A DNA stretch of 60,000 bases from Takakia lepidozioides (taxonomy: Eukaryota; Streptophyta; Takakiopsida; Takakiales; Takakiaceae): the NCBI GenBank assembly GCA_030704615.1, contig CM060732.1, forward strand, positions 71,965,053 to 72,025,052, given 5' to 3'. A program made the position numbers and the translations under genes. Each line of letters opens with the position of its first letter. The stretch's first letter is position 1. The notes below the pieces were generated by a model, which searched no databases, was not told the DNA's origin, and saw only the letters and a program-made list of their open reading frames with translations. Shown one piece after another: positions 1-10,700 of this stretch.

Positions 1-613
1 TTTTGTCTGCATCCCGCCAGAGCACGAGCTCTCGGCCCAGCAGCTTAACAGCGGTCGGCAAACTAGGATCCAGGTCCTCCACAGGAGACACTGGATACCA
101 ATTGTTTTTCCACACAAATGGCTTCCCGCTCGGCTCCTCCCCGACTTCCAGAGGCCTGTTGTCATACGTACCCAAAGTGGATGTCACCTCTACAAACATA
201 GTGGGACTTGGGGCAGGGATGGAAGGAGTAATGGTAGCCAGAATCGTGCCAGCATTTCTATGGACTCCGTCCCTTGTTGAATTTGCCTTCCAAGCTCGCA
301 ACTCCTCATGCCCATGACCCTTCACATAAGCAGCAGACGCAGATTTCAAGGATCGGATCCTCTTAGACTCTCCAACTCTGAGATTCTTTTTGTCCACGGA
401 TCCATAGACTTGAACAGAAGTAGTCACATGGACAGATCTACTTGAATTCCTCCTTGGTCGCCCACCGGCTTTCACCGAAACCGATGTTGCAAGGGTCTCG
501 CAGCCAGAGCCATGTGTTCGCAGAATGCAATTACTGAGTGGCGTTGGCGCTGTAGACTGGGACGTTACTCGCACTCCAGAGGATACTAGAGCAACCGATG
601 TTGCAGCTGCCAT
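1..613 (-). CDS. PAO: Pheophorbide a oxygenase, first exon (partial, runs off the left edge)
   Basis: This is the N-terminal exon of a Rieske-type oxygenase of the PAO/ACD1 family. The enzyme opens the chlorin ring of pheophorbide a during chlorophyll breakdown in the plastid. Read on the minus strand, about 204 codons are open from the ATG at 611-613 to the window edge. The last 40 residues contain WYPVSPVEDLDPSLP followed by LLGRELVLWRD, which match the segment just before the Rieske domain in plant PAO. The preceding ~160 residues are rich in Ser, Thr, Ala and Arg with few acids, as expected for a plastid transit peptide; it is longer than usual. The frame stays open upstream of this ATG but contains no other Met, which decided the start. 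The Rieske Cys-His motifs and the iron site lie beyond the edge. A PAO-like paralogue cannot be excluded. Confidence 0.82.
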   Translation of the reverse strand, partial: MAAATSVALVSSGVRVTSQSTAPTPLSNCILRTHGSGCETLATSVSVKAGGRPRRNSSRSVHVTTSVQVYGSVDKKNLRVGESKRIRSLKSASAAYVKGHGHEELRAWKANSTRDGVHRNAGTILATITPSIPAPSPTMFVEVTSTLGTYDNRPLEVGEEPSGKPFVWKNNWYPVSPVEDLDPSLPTAVKLLGRELVLWRDADK

Positions 614-3164
614 TGCAATGCTTCCAATCACTACCAACACAAACACAGAATTCTGTCTTCCGTCTTCGTCAGAAACAAGAGCAGAACGCAACTGGGATTC
701 TCCGACAAGAGCGTGCAATGTAGGAGCAGGTTGACGCTGTCCAGAAGCAGCCTCTGAGACACGAGCAGAATGTGTGCAGAAGGGAGGCGCACTGAGAGTT
801 AAGCATGCTGACACCACACTGCGGCTATATACTCTCCGCTCCTTGCCCAACAGCTCGCACCCACCAGTCCCTACCTGTCCGAGGCCTCAGGAATCCGTCC
901 AAGTTCCAGTCAACAACAAAGACGCAGTTGATCTGCTGGTCACCTTTCCGTTACCCAGTCAGAAAAATAACATTTAATAAATTGTAAAATCGTCATCACC
1001 TCCGGGGGGGTAGCAGGATGAATCATTCATGCATCCATCCCACCGACTGGCAATGTGTCCCTTGCTGGATGACAAATGTCTCTTCCATTGACGACGTCTG
1101 ATATTTTATACGTTGTCGGAAGGAAAAGACAGAAATATTCGAATACACAGTAGAGGCGGTAAGGCCATCGCTTTGTACATACGACAGCGACGTATGCGGA
1201 GAGTATTCCCACGTGATATGACCGAAAGGCCGCCCACGGGCTTGCCTTGGATCTTTCCTGTTGGATGATTCTCGTCTAATCTGGATGATAGTCCCCAAAA
1301 ATCGGTCTCAGCTTAGGATTGCGAAACCAGGTAGGATGAAGCTTGCACTAGTAAGTTTTTACTGTGTACCAAGAGTGAGTTCTGAGGAAGGGTGGGGGAG
1401 TAGTGACATCAGAGCAAAGGGGAGCAGAGTGAGGTCCGTAGTACTGGCAGGCGCTATGGCAGCTGCCTTGCCCGGTCCAACTATTATTTGTGCCTGTTGC
1501 AGGCATGGCTGATTTTTGCACCTGTCACAAGGCATTTGAACAGGCAAAAAAAGGCAAAAACAAATGAGCCTGTCAAAAGAAAGGCAATGAGAAAAAAATG
1601 CCTGTCACAGTGAAAGTTAAAAAAAAAATAGCCTCTCAAAAGAAAGGCAGAAATTTCTGATAATTAGGGGTAATTTGATTACTAAGTCCACCTAGCTCAC
1701 AAAGCCTGAAAGCTACAAATGAATAGAAAATCTGCAGAGATTACTGATAGTTATTAGCAATTTTATTAGTAAGTCCACCTAGAGGCTAGGAGAGGCTAAA
1801 AAAAAGTACAAATTTTTAGTAGTTTTTGTTAATCTTACTAGTAAGTCCACCTAGGGGAGCCTCACCGAGCACTGCCAGCAGTGTTTTTTAGGAATTTTGG
1901 AAAACAGCAGTTTTGCAGAAAATAGCAGTACATTCTGTTCATCCACTGAAATCATCCACTTCTGTACCATAATCCATATATTTCATCCATATTTGGCAAA
2001 TGCATCCATAATTTATTCTTATTTGGAGAAATTTGGCAATTTCATCCATGAAAAACATGGGACTTTCGACAGAATATCCCTTCTTCTTTTTTGAGGTCGA
2101 AATCTGGCGAAAATTTGCCTATAAAAAAAACGCTGACTGCCAGCTGCCCTTCTTTGTGTTTCAAGCCTTAGCTTACTTAGGCTCTCCCTCTTTGTTTCCT
2201 GTGCATGCTCCAGCCTCCATTCTTAGTTTTTTTTTTTTTGAGACCGGGTGTTGAGTAGACAGATATTTGGAAATATTCATTCTGGATAATGTGGGCATGC
2301 ACTTGCTTTCTTGTTTCTAGGTCTTTACTCTTGATACACCCTTGTAAAATGCACAATTAAATACTGGAGTCTGGCGGCCAAAATGAATTTCTGGTTCAAA
2401 TCGTGTAGTGCCTGTTTGACTTGTTCTCCCTTACACGGTGTACCCACAACCACAGCAGTGCCAGAAAAATTCTTCTTGAGTCCCTCTCTTGATCCTGTTT
2501 CAAAAGCATTTGTTGTGGAGGAGGTGCCATATTCAAACCATTGCACCTAATTCGACACGGCCATCCTGCATGACTCAAAATCTTAACTTATAATCAACTG
2601 GCATATTGTATTCCTAGCTCATTGATAAGCCAAGAGAATATCTCACAAAGAAGAGAGGCTTGGGACTACGTATGAGAGGTTAAAAATGCTAAAGTCTTAT
2701 AGTTAGAGAATTTTGTTTTTTTTTTAGTTCACACTTCTTTTCATTTTTCGTTTCAATTTCATATGACAAAATTGTGTGAAAGGTCAAAAATCTGTCAACC
2801 TGTCATTTGAAAGGCATTTTCTCAAAGTCGTATGTCACAGTGAAAGTCAAAAAACAATTTAACCTGTCACAAAAAAGGTAGGGCTACCTGTCAAAAAATA
2901 ACATTGGTTGTAGGACAGTAAAGCCAGGGTTGTGGATGATTGGGTTTAGTGGATCATCTGTGTCCCCAGTACCTACCCAGTGTAAATTTGTCTGTAAGCT
3001 TGAAATGACCCCACTCTTTCTCCAAAAGTTAACCCTAACAAGACCAACCAGCAGCTTCATCTTACCATCATTTGTTTTTTTTTTTTTTTCTTACTCTGGC
3101 CCATAAGGGCAGTCTGAGACCGTTAGGCTTTGCAATATGTTGAAGCTAATGGAGAAAATCTTGT
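614..3164. other. Intergenic, AT-rich, no gene recognised
   Basis: No coding sequence could be supported on either strand. The first few hundred bases should hold the promoter and 5' leader of the pheophorbide a oxygenase gene. The rest has long A and T runs and short diverged repeats built on the words CCTGTCA and AAAGGCA, densest at about 1510-1655 and again at about 2770-2900. The short open frames here show no family resemblance. Confidence 0.6.
1683..1854. repeat. Three spaced copies of a 13-bp word
   Basis: The word TAAGTCCACCTAG occurs at 1683-1695, 1770-1782 and 1842-1854. The last two are each preceded by a TTAGTAAG-like lead, and the spacing is 87 and 72 bp. The material between copies is partly similar, so this looks like a decayed short tandem duplication. 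Confidence 0.55.
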
Positions 3165-3645
3165 CAACTTCCCTTACATATTGGTCCAGAAACATTTCTG
3201 GTCTGTGTTATGTTGAGTCATGCCAATTAGGAAGTATTTGGAAGACATGCTAGAAATTGAGCAATTTGTGCAGAGTAAAAAATAAGCCCCCCATCCAACA
3301 ATGCAATAGTAACAAACAACTCTGATGAAGCAAATACCCCTTCCACGTAGTTTAACAGTACATGTAGCACACATACATAGGACTGTGGGGCACCTGGCCC
3401 AACTTGAGTAAAATCTGGAGAGGAAAATGAACCATAATTGAGGCCAAACAATAGCTTTAGTGCGTGAATAGGTGCTGAGGAATTGATCCAAGCGAAAAGG
3501 TGAAAATAGTGGGCTGTGAGGATTAGAGGATGATTCAAGAATTAGAAGAGGAGGGAATGGAACGAGCAAAAGGGGCTTTGGGCAAGAAACAGAGTGCAAA
3601 AAAATAGGAAGGGAAGTGTAAGCAAGATTCAATTCATGAAGGGTG
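3165..3645 (-). repeat. Dispersed repeat, copy 1 (inverted relative to the copy at 31 kb)
   Basis: Read on the minus strand, this stretch matches the plus strand at about 30982-31227 plus a few bases after 31628. The match runs from AATTGAATCTTGCTTACACT through the word GTTTCTGGACCAAT. The 31 kb copy lacks about 200 bp in the middle. A long open frame crosses the repeat on the minus strand (3174-3857) but resembles no protein family and is broken in the other copy, so I treat it as non-coding. The repeat class is unknown. Confidence 0.6.
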
Positions 3646-4524
3646 AAAGGTATCATGTTTTGTAACTGAATAGTAAAGCGGTAGGAAGAGCAGAGCTGAC
3701 AAACCATTTGCTGTCGCATTTTTTGTGAGCTTTCCACCATGGATGAAGGATCATCCAACACCAGCAGTGAAGTCCTGGGAAAAAAACAGTTCCAAAATCC
3801 TCTTTCTTCTACAGATTTGTATGTTTTCCTGACTCCAACATTTATTTCTCTGTGCACCTCGATGTGTTTTATTGTTCTCTCCTTCTGTTTCTCTCCGTAA
3901 TATAGTATCCAAAGATTTTAACATCTACCGTTGTTGTAAGGTACTAGCTTTGATAACACTTGGGGAAAAGGAGGGCAGTTGTGCTCAAGATCAACAGAAT
4001 CAACGATTATCTAGAACGACCGCTTCCCGCCATGTTGGTAGCTCTTGTAGTGTAGCTCTCGTAGTACTAGATAGTCAGAAGAGCCTGAGGAATCTGATGT
4101 TAATGGGCGCCACAAGCGCTCTCTTAGGAAGGGCAAATCTAAGGCCCATCTTTCTTTCTTTTCTTCTAGGCACTAGAACCGTGAACGCCAGCTTCTAGTC
4201 CTTCACAGCTCCATACCCTCGCTGCGGAATCTTCTTGTCCTTAGCTTCCTGCAGCTCTTCCTGTTTTTAGGTTGGGGCGGTGTCCCCGTGTCCCCTTTCT
4301 CATCCTCATGGTCTGTACTCCGAGGTTATTTTTTCCTCGCTTATTTCAATACATTTCCCTGGCCCACAATACCCTCGTGGACATGTATGCCAATTAATGT
4401 GGGAGGCATTTCAGCAGATTCAGATACGTTTGTCTGTCTCTTGCTTAAGTGCATCAAGATGAAAGGTCTGGAAGCTGGAAAGTAGGTGCACACTCACATT
4501 ATCCAAAGTAGATTCATGCCAAGG
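3646..4524. other. Intergenic, nothing recognised
   Basis: Short open frames only. No protein family, RNA gene or repeat structure could be recognised before the PPR-like sequence begins at about 4525. Confidence 0.5.
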
Positions 4525-4948
4525 ATGCGAAGGTAAAGAGGTCCATGGTGACATTGTCAAAGCTGGGATTGTACCAGATGTCATTCTGAACTCTGCCCTG
4601 GTGGACTTGTATGCCAAATATGGGTGCATTGAGGATGCAAAGCAAGGAACTTATGTGTACTATGCGAAGGGGTGAAGCCCAACCACATTAACTTAGTTTG
4701 TGTTTGCAATGCGTGTGCAAGCTTGGGAGCCCTGGAAAAGGGGAAAGAGGTCCATGGTGACATCGTCAAAGCTAGAATTGTACCCGATGTTATTCTGAAC
4801 AATGCTCTCGTGGACATGTATGCCAAATGTGGGAGCATCGAGGATGCGAAGGCAGTGTTCAACTATATCGCTGAATGAAATGTGGTGTCGTGGAACGCGA
4901 TGCTTGCAGGGTATGCACAGCAAGGGCGTGGGATGGAGGCTTTGGAGA
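4525..4948 (+). pseudogene. PPR protein fragment, broken, interrupted by a CACTA transposon end
   Basis: Two degenerate PPR repeat pairs are read on the plus strand. The first (about 4525-4670) gives GKEVHGDIVKAGIVPDV and ALVDLYAKYGCIEDAK. The second (about 4672-4948) gives ACASLGALEKGKEVHGDIVK, then ALVDMYAKCGSIEDAKAVF and NVVSWNAMLAGYAQQGRG. The copies are joined by a frameshift near 4665. An in-frame TGA at 4876-4878 sits where this family has Arg (ERNVVSWN), so it looks like a CGA to TGA change. Intact relatives are organellar RNA-editing factors, but this piece has no start, no E/DYW tail and several breaks. It stops exactly where the CACTA end begins at 4949; the related copy near 7740-7780 continues without interruption there. 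Confidence 0.8.
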
Positions 4949-5087
4949 CACTAGAAGAAAAACGTGGAATAACCACTGGCCCTTTAACCACTACTGTCTT
5001 TTTCCACTCTATAAACCATTAGTAACCACTTGCCAGTGGTTAATCCCAATGAAATGCCACGGTGGCATCACAGACAGTGGTTGGAAG

Positions 5088-5360
5088 TGGTTTCAACCAC
5101 TCAGTAGTCCACGTGTAATAATTTATTTTTATTTATTAGTATTTATTTGCTAATATATTTTAATTAATTAATATAATATTCCACGTGGACGAGTGCAGTG
5201 GTACATTGTGAGTGGTTATAGACACCTCAGTGATGGGAAGTGGTTGAAACCACTTCCTACTCCACGTGTAATAATTCAAATTTTATTTGTGATTTATTAT
5301 TTGGAAATATATTTTAGTTCATAAATATAATATTCCACGTGGACGGGGACAGTGCACGTT
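5088..5360. repeat. Two-unit tandem repeat (~154 bp) with CCACGTGGAC palindromes, inside the CACTA end
   Basis: Each unit starts with a CCACTTCCTAC-like or CCACTCAGTAG-like word, then TCCACGTGTAATAATT, an AT-rich middle, then ATAATATTCCACGTGGACG. The CCACGTGTAATAATT words lie at 5109 and 5262, and the CCACGTGGAC palindromes at about 5181 and 5334. AACCACT/AGTGGTT words flank both units. This is subterminal repeat structure of the transposon, possibly containing transposase or bZIP-type G-box binding sites. Confidence 0.6.
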
Positions 5361-5633
5361 CATCTTGAGTGGTTAAAGACACCTCATTGATTTGTACCAC
5401 TTTGACAGTGGTGGAGAGTGGGTGGTGAAAGAAAGATACTGCAGTAATTGGAACCACTATGCTAGTGGTTGCTCATGAGTGGTTGCCTACACAACAGTGA
5501 TTGGTACCACTTTTTGGGTGATACATGAAAAACTTTAAGTGGTTTGTGCAGCTGTGACAAACTTTGAAAAACAGACAAGTGGCCAGACCATTGTGGGATG
5601 ATGCTATTGAACAAATGGTTCCAACAATAAACT

Positions 5634-6542
5634 TTATTTTGAATCTGAAACATATTCGTCACCCTCTGAATCACTTTGCTCAACTGGAATAGCGGTTGGT
5701 TGCACAAATGCCGCTTGAATGGTAGCCAACATAGTCAGGTCTTCTTTATTTAGAGCCGTGGGACCATCTAATGACCTAGGTATTGGCTGATCTGATAAGG
5801 TAGACGTCGATTGGCACGCCACTCATCACCACATGTCTCTCTGTCTGTTGTGAACTGTGCCTTCTCTGTTGCATACTTTTTGTCACAAAATGGCAACAAG
5901 AATGACACATGTTAGCAATGAAGTATTGCATTACTTAGCAAAAAATACCTAGCATGAATGATACTTTGAAAACCACTGTTTCAAACCACTGGAGGAGTGA
6001 GCAGAATGACTTGTAAATGAACATGCTCTTCCAACAAGTCACTCACTCAGACATTTCGTTACTACAACATTGGTTATAATCAGGATGAACCACTGACATT
6101 TGTGACTTTGTGGGTGGTTTGATTACACTGGTGACAGTCAGAATTGAAATTGAACTTGATATGAATAAGGTGCAATGAAAAGAAGTACTCACTGCGCCCA
6201 AGGAGCCTTGACATTGGTATTGTTCAGCACATACAAAATTTGTGCTGCATCTCTCCCAGCTCCAGTCAAGTCCCGCTTTTTGCCGACACCTTCGAAGACC
6301 TCGTCCTCAACCCCTTCCTCCGCATTTGCATCCCAAGTCCGCTATTGAGTTGCATCAAATGATTGCATATACTCAGTCATGAACCCCCTGGCCTCATCCA
6401 GAACATACCCTGCAGCCGTACTCCCTTCTGACTTTGCGTAATTCCTAACATATCCCTTAAGATCTTTCATGCAATGCTCCATGGGATACATCCACCGTGA
6501 AGACACCGGATGAACAGTTTTGTTTATCTCCATGGAATACAT
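5634..6542 (-). pseudogene. TNP2-like CACTA transposase, C-terminal exons
   Basis: The upstream exon reads SSRWMYPMEHCMKDLKGYVR followed by AKSEGSTAAGYVLDEARGF and MTEYMQSF, the signature of the DUF4218 region of plant CACTA transposases (usual form HSRWMYPxERYMKxLKxYVRN). After an in-frame TAG at 6340-6342 the frame continues with a Lys/Arg/Glu-rich stretch and VLNNTNVKAPWAQ, also typical, up to a good donor at 6193 (GTGAGT). A further exon at 5634-5822 ends in an acidic tail (SDSEGDEYVSDSK). The N-terminal transposase core is missing. The TAG most simply replaced CAG. Confidence 0.75.
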
Positions 6543-6599
6543 CTATGTGCTCACTTGTAACCACTATAAAAAAAAAATCAAAGTGCAAAAGATTTAAAA

Positions 6600-6822
6600 A
6601 AAACACATCGGTTGGTAAGTGCAGAGTGTGTCGCCTTGGTGGTTCAGGGTTGAAACCCGCTGCATTACTCCATGTGTGGGATTGTTTGTGACGACGGTAT
6701 GTCTGGGCGTTGATCCTCCTGTAGGTCTCATGGCCCATAAATGAAATGGGGTTAATTTTTCCCCCTCCTCAAGGGCCTGAGGTTTCCTTTAAAAAAAATT
6801 AAAAATTAAAAAAAACAAAAAG
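6600..6822 (+). mobile_element. tRNA-derived SINE-like element 1
   Basis: A polymerase III-like A box (GGTTGGTAAGTGC, about 6610) is followed about 38 bp later by a B box (GGGTTGAAACCC, 6647-6658). The tail ends in an A-rich run at 6788-6822. No cloverleaf with paired acceptor arms can be drawn, so this is not a working tRNA gene. The body between B box and tail is unassigned. Confidence 0.5.
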
Positions 6823-6912
6823 TTGCTTATAGTGTTTGTGAAAAGGTTAAAAAACTTAAAAAGTTGCCCATCACGTATGTACAATATATACATACTTTTG
6901 GGGGGAAATTTC

Positions 6913-7060
6913 AAATGTGTGCATGTAGCGTACTGGTAAGGGCTCTTCCTGCGTGTCACGGGGTCGCGGGTTCAAACTCCTCGCATTGTTTTTTTCCCCC
7001 TCATGCACTAAGCCCCACTAAGCCCGATCGTTGCTGTGCACACTAAGTCCTCGTGCAGGT
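6913..7060 (+). mobile_element. tRNA-derived SINE-like element 2
   Basis: An A-box-like word (TAGCGTACTGGTAAGG, about 6925) and a B-box-like word (GGGTTCAAACTCC, about 6969-6981) are spaced as in a tRNA gene. A T-rich stretch follows. The tRNA-like head is degenerate and the 3' limit is uncertain. The body differs from element 1, so the two may belong to different SINE families. Confidence 0.45.
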
Positions 7061-7164
7061 TGGTCTTAGCGGGTCGCGTTTCAATCTCTGCTTGCTCAGC
7101 TGCACCGTGGTGGTTCTCATGGACAATCCGACATTACCTGACTACAGACAGAAGCAGCACACAC

Positions 7165-8030
7165 AAGAGGTCCGTTTGGGTCCATGGCGACATCTTCAGA
7201 GCTAGAATTGTACCAAATGTCAGTCTGAACCATACCCTGGTGGACATGTATGCACAATGTGGGTGCATCGAGCCTGGACGAGGCAAAGAGGTGCATGGGG
7301 TATCATCAAAGTTGGAATTGTACCAAATGTCATTATGAACACTGCCCTGGCAGCTCTGGAAAAAGGGGAAAGAGGTCCATGGTGACATCTTCAGAGCTGG
7401 AATTGTACCAAATATCATTCTGAACCATACCCTGGTGGACATTTATGCAAAATGTGGGTGCATCGAGCCTGGACAAGGGCAAAGTGGTGCATGGGGTATC
7501 ATCAAAGCTGTACCAAATGTCATTATGAACTTTGCCCTAGCAGCTCTGGAAAAAGGAAAGAGGTCCATGGCGACATCTTCAGAGCTGGAATTGTACCAAA
7601 TGTCATTCTGAACCATACCCTGGTGGACATGTTTGCAAAATGTGGGTGCAAAAGGATCTAGGATCTAGGATGCAAAGGGAGTGTTTGACACTATGGCTGA
7701 ACGAGATGTGGTGTCATGGAGTGCGATGCTTGCAAGGTATGCACGACAGGGACGTGGGATGGAGGCTTTGGAGACTTATGAGCAGAGGATGGGGGGAAGC
7801 ACATCATGTTTGTGTGCATTTGCAATTCTTGTGCAAGCCTGGCAGCCCTAGAGAAGGGCAAGAGGTGCATGGGGATATCATCAAAGCTGGAATTGTGCCA
7901 AATGTCAATTTGAACACTGCCCTAGCAGCTTTGGAAAAGGGGACAGAGGTCCATGGCGAAATCTTTAGAGTTGGGAATTGTACCAGATGTCATTCTGAAC
8001 AATACCCTGGTGAACATGTAACACTATTTT
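7165..8030 (+). pseudogene. Tandem array of a ~190-bp PPR module, broken
   Basis: The word GTCCATGGCGACATCTTCAG or a close variant recurs at 7180, 7375, 7563 and 7949; the steps are 195, 188 and 386 bp (twice 193). Each unit encodes KEVHGDIFRAGIVPNVxLNH, then TLVDMYAKCGCIEPG, then a second, shorter KEVHGIIKxGIVPNVIMN, then ALAALEKG, so the unit itself contains two related PPR helices. Between the third and fourth copies (7680-7780) lies a better preserved PPR stretch: VFDTMAERDVVSWSAML, then ARYARQGRGMEALETYEQR. Frameshifts break every unit, and there is no start codon or C-terminal domain. The array probably grew by unequal exchange within a dead PPR gene. Confidence 0.75.
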
Positions 8031-8442
8031 AACTAATTCTGGACTTTTGTTTGGTCCAGAAATAATATGAGAAATATGAATAAACAAAATTTATTATTGA
8101 AATAAAGCAATATATATGATTATTTTGGTTATTTTATACACAATATAATCCTCCAAACATTTTTTGGAGACAATATCAGTATGTATTGTGGTTTTAGAAG
8201 AACATCCACTGCCAAATTGACGTTCATGAAAAAAAATGGGAGGATGCAATAAATTACGCCATGATGTGAGGTCAGATATGTAAAACTTTTTGCAAAAAAT
8301 GGTTGCCATATCAGATGACATACAAAACCAAACATAGAACAATCATGGCATGTGATGAAGATGATGATATGAAAGAATGTGTCCGCATACATTGATGATA
8401 AACATTTATATTTTATTAGAGATTGCAACTTTGGCGTTGCAG
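8031..8442. other. Intergenic, probable 3' flank of the HAD-like gene
   Basis: AT-rich. On the minus strand it lies directly downstream of the stop codon at 8443-8445 and should hold the 3' untranslated region. AATAAA-like words occur near 8097 (plus strand reading). No gene seen. Confidence 0.4.
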
Positions 8443-9539
8443 TCAGACATAATGTAATGTCAACTGTACATCCGTTGGACTCAAGGCATGTGTTCGAAGA
8501 CGCCTCCGGTTACCACAACCACTTGCAACGGTACCTGGAACTCTACTTGTTGAATCTCTTGATGCCCTTGAAGCCTGCCGGGAAGTCCGCCATTCTTGCC
8601 AATCACGAAACTCTTCTTTTTCTTTTCGAATTCGCTCCTTGAATGTGACTGGGCAAAACAATTTTTCATATGAAAAATGTCAGCTGAAATGTGGAACATT
8701 TGTAGAAAAAATGATAAAGTAAAAGTGCAAGTGGAAGACACTTTCAAGATTAAATTCTCCATAAACAACAAACATTGGGATAAGTACATACCAAGGTAAT
8801 CAGGTTCCTTTTGTTGTGGGATCCAAACACGAGGATCAACATATCTTCCATACCAAGCCCAATAGGCATGGTCACGACCAATAGGCTTACGAGAACACTT
8901 GACAGGGTTCTCGCTGATGTAATCTACGACTGTTGAAGCTGCAGCCATTTTCAATATATATGGCCACACAGCTTTTGTCATATCATCCTGGTCAACCAAT
9001 CCCTTTGGTGATGGCTTGTATGAAATAGGGAAGAATCCAGTATTTGGTGGGTTTCGGAGGCCCTTTGATGGCTCATCATCAATAAGGAGTATTTGTCCCT
9101 GAGTTGCAAAGGGTGTAACAGGGTACTTGGCAAGAACAGTGCAAATATCTTTAACGAGATATTTCATCCCACGCATGATGTAATCGGTAGTGTCTTTGCA
9201 ATCCTCAGCTGACCAGATGAAGCAAAACTTCTTCGCAATTTTCGTAGGAACTAAGCACTCGAGCATCCAACAAAGAACATGTATTTCAGTACATGACCAG
9301 ATCGCCACGTGAAAATGCATGAACGCAAGGTTGAGAAACTCCAAGACTCCGGGCCGGGGAACCACAAAAGGTCTTTCGAGAACATGAACTGTAACTTTCC
9401 TGAAACGAAATCTCTCCTTAAGCAATTCACCGCCGGTTGGAGGTGGCCGGTAGCAAAGGAGACCGTTGACACTCAATATTAACAGCATCCATTTCCTCTT
9501 CCCCGATGTGGCAAATGAAGGTTGATGGACGATACCATC
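8443..9539 (-). CDS. FCP1-homology (HAD-like) domain module A, two 3' exons
   Basis: Exons 9539-8792 and 8648-8443 join in phase at a GT-AG intron and give 317 open codons to a TGA stop. The protein resembles plant HAD-superfamily proteins of the FCP1-like group (Arabidopsis At2g36540 type). It shows the motif I position (LLILSVNGLLCYR), a motif II region (HVAIWSCTEIHV), ERPFVVPRPGVLEFL before it, and the motif IV signature LLIDDEPSKGLRNPP followed by GFFPISY. The motif I Asp-x-Asp pair, the nucleophile and acid of active phosphatases, is replaced by Ser-Val-Asn, so catalysis is unlikely although the Asp-Asp of motif IV remains. The C-terminus is a Lys/Glu/Arg-rich helix and a Ser/Arg-rich tail. 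The upstream limit is an acceptor at 9540, so this is the 3' end of a longer gene, probably including modules B and C. Confidence 0.68.
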
Positions 9540-9714
9540 CTGCGCAATTTAAGTGTTCCCGCCGTCAGAAACAACACGATGTAGTGTTTCTTAGTTTCAG
9601 AGTGACGTCTACATTTTCGGAGACATAAGTGTCCCGACAATGGACTACTGTAAAGGACCAAGAATAGACCATATATCGAAGAGTTCGAGATCATGAAAAG
9701 ATGAACGTCAGCTG

Positions 9715-10700
9715 TCAAGTGGAGGTTAGTGGACGCACCTTGTCGGGAGGCGCATTCAAGAAGTTATGCGGCTCCATACTCGCTTGTATAGAAATTACGG
9801 AGTTAGTTTGGGACAAAAAAACAAACTGCAAACGAAAGTGGAGAAATTGTTTTGAAATGTACCATTGAAGCCTTATTGGAATGTCTTGCAGAAGAACAGT
9901 GGATTCCCGCGGGCTTGGATTCACGAGGCGCCACAACATCCGAGGAGTCTTCAAGTGTTTGGAGTCCGCTCTTTTTTTCTTGTCAACCTTTTGTCTTTTG
10001 GAATGATTCCTTGCAGAGAAAGAAAATGGCTCGGGGGCTCTTTTTCACCTCTTTGGTGCAGAACATTGTGCGAGCAGTTCAGGGTCACGTTGTGTCGATG
10101 TTGGAGATGTTTTGTCATTGAACGACGAGAGAAGTGGAGGGGCAACAACAGGCAAGCACAAAAATTTGTCCCTTGAGCACTCGACATCCTGGATGGAATG
10201 AAAACGCAATGAAGGAATAATTTACCTCGGAACTGCATTCCAATGCAGACGTCGTTTGACAGGAAGGTCATAATCTGCAGATTTTCTTACCTGGAGCGAC
10301 AGATGAATATCAGACCCCAAACTAAGTGAAACTAGGAGAATGAGCAAGGAGCAAGAAATGAATTTAAGTCACCTGACTCCTGCGGATTTGAGCTGTCCAA
10401 CCCTCGTGCTGGGGAGATATGCGAGGAAGAGACGGAAGCAGGTGCAGCGGAGCCGTAGCCAAGTCCCCGACGGTTGGATAGACCAGACCCTGCGTACTGA
10501 ACAGGGAAGGTGAGGAATGTTGAGAAAGGTCGATAAAGTCTCCGGGATATTTGTGTTCTTCCCCTGCACCTTAGACTTTACCCCCAGGAGGACCCGAGAG
10601 GAGAAGTGTGTCGCCCGCTTCCCGGGAGGACAAGGGTCTGACAGAGGATCCATCCTCAATTTGAGCACCATCATGAACCCTCGGAAAGCCTTCAATACTC
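9715..10700 (-). other. Ser/Pro-rich linker exons between HAD modules (tentative)
   Basis: On the minus strand, between modules B and A, short open stretches bounded by plausible splice sites encode low-complexity, Ser/Pro/Arg-rich sequence. A stretch ending at a GT near 9735 reads MEPHNFLNAPPDK. Another near 9850-9990 reads SGLQTLEDSSDVVAPRESK. A third at about 10369-10700 is rich in Ser, Pro and Leu and contains one TAA in the most promising frame. Exon limits are not certain and no domain is recognised. They would form a disordered linker if the HAD modules belong to one protein. Confidence 0.3.

Larger units (their letters stand above)
4949..6560 (-). mobile_element. CACTA (En/Spm) transposon, 3' part; right end not found
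   Basis: The left boundary is the terminal sequence CACTAGAAGAAAAACG at 4949, which matches the canonical CACTA terminal inverted repeat. It is followed by about 550 bp dense in AACCACT/AGTGGTT words, the subterminal-repeat arrangement typical of this superfamily. Inside, minus-strand exons at 6193-6542 and 5634-5822 encode the C-terminal part of a TNP2-type transposase, so 4949 is the 3' end of the element. No mirror-image end (TTCTTCTAGTG) was found to the right, so the element appears truncated near 6560, before the SINE-like sequences. Confidence 0.72.

Noticed and set aside
3174-3857. 227-codon minus-strand open frame
   Set aside because: It coincides with a dispersed repeat whose second copy (30.98-31.23 kb) is rearranged and broken, and the translation resembles no family.
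6600-7060. tRNA genes
   Set aside because: A and B boxes are present but no acceptor stem or full cloverleaf pairs; SINE heads fit better.
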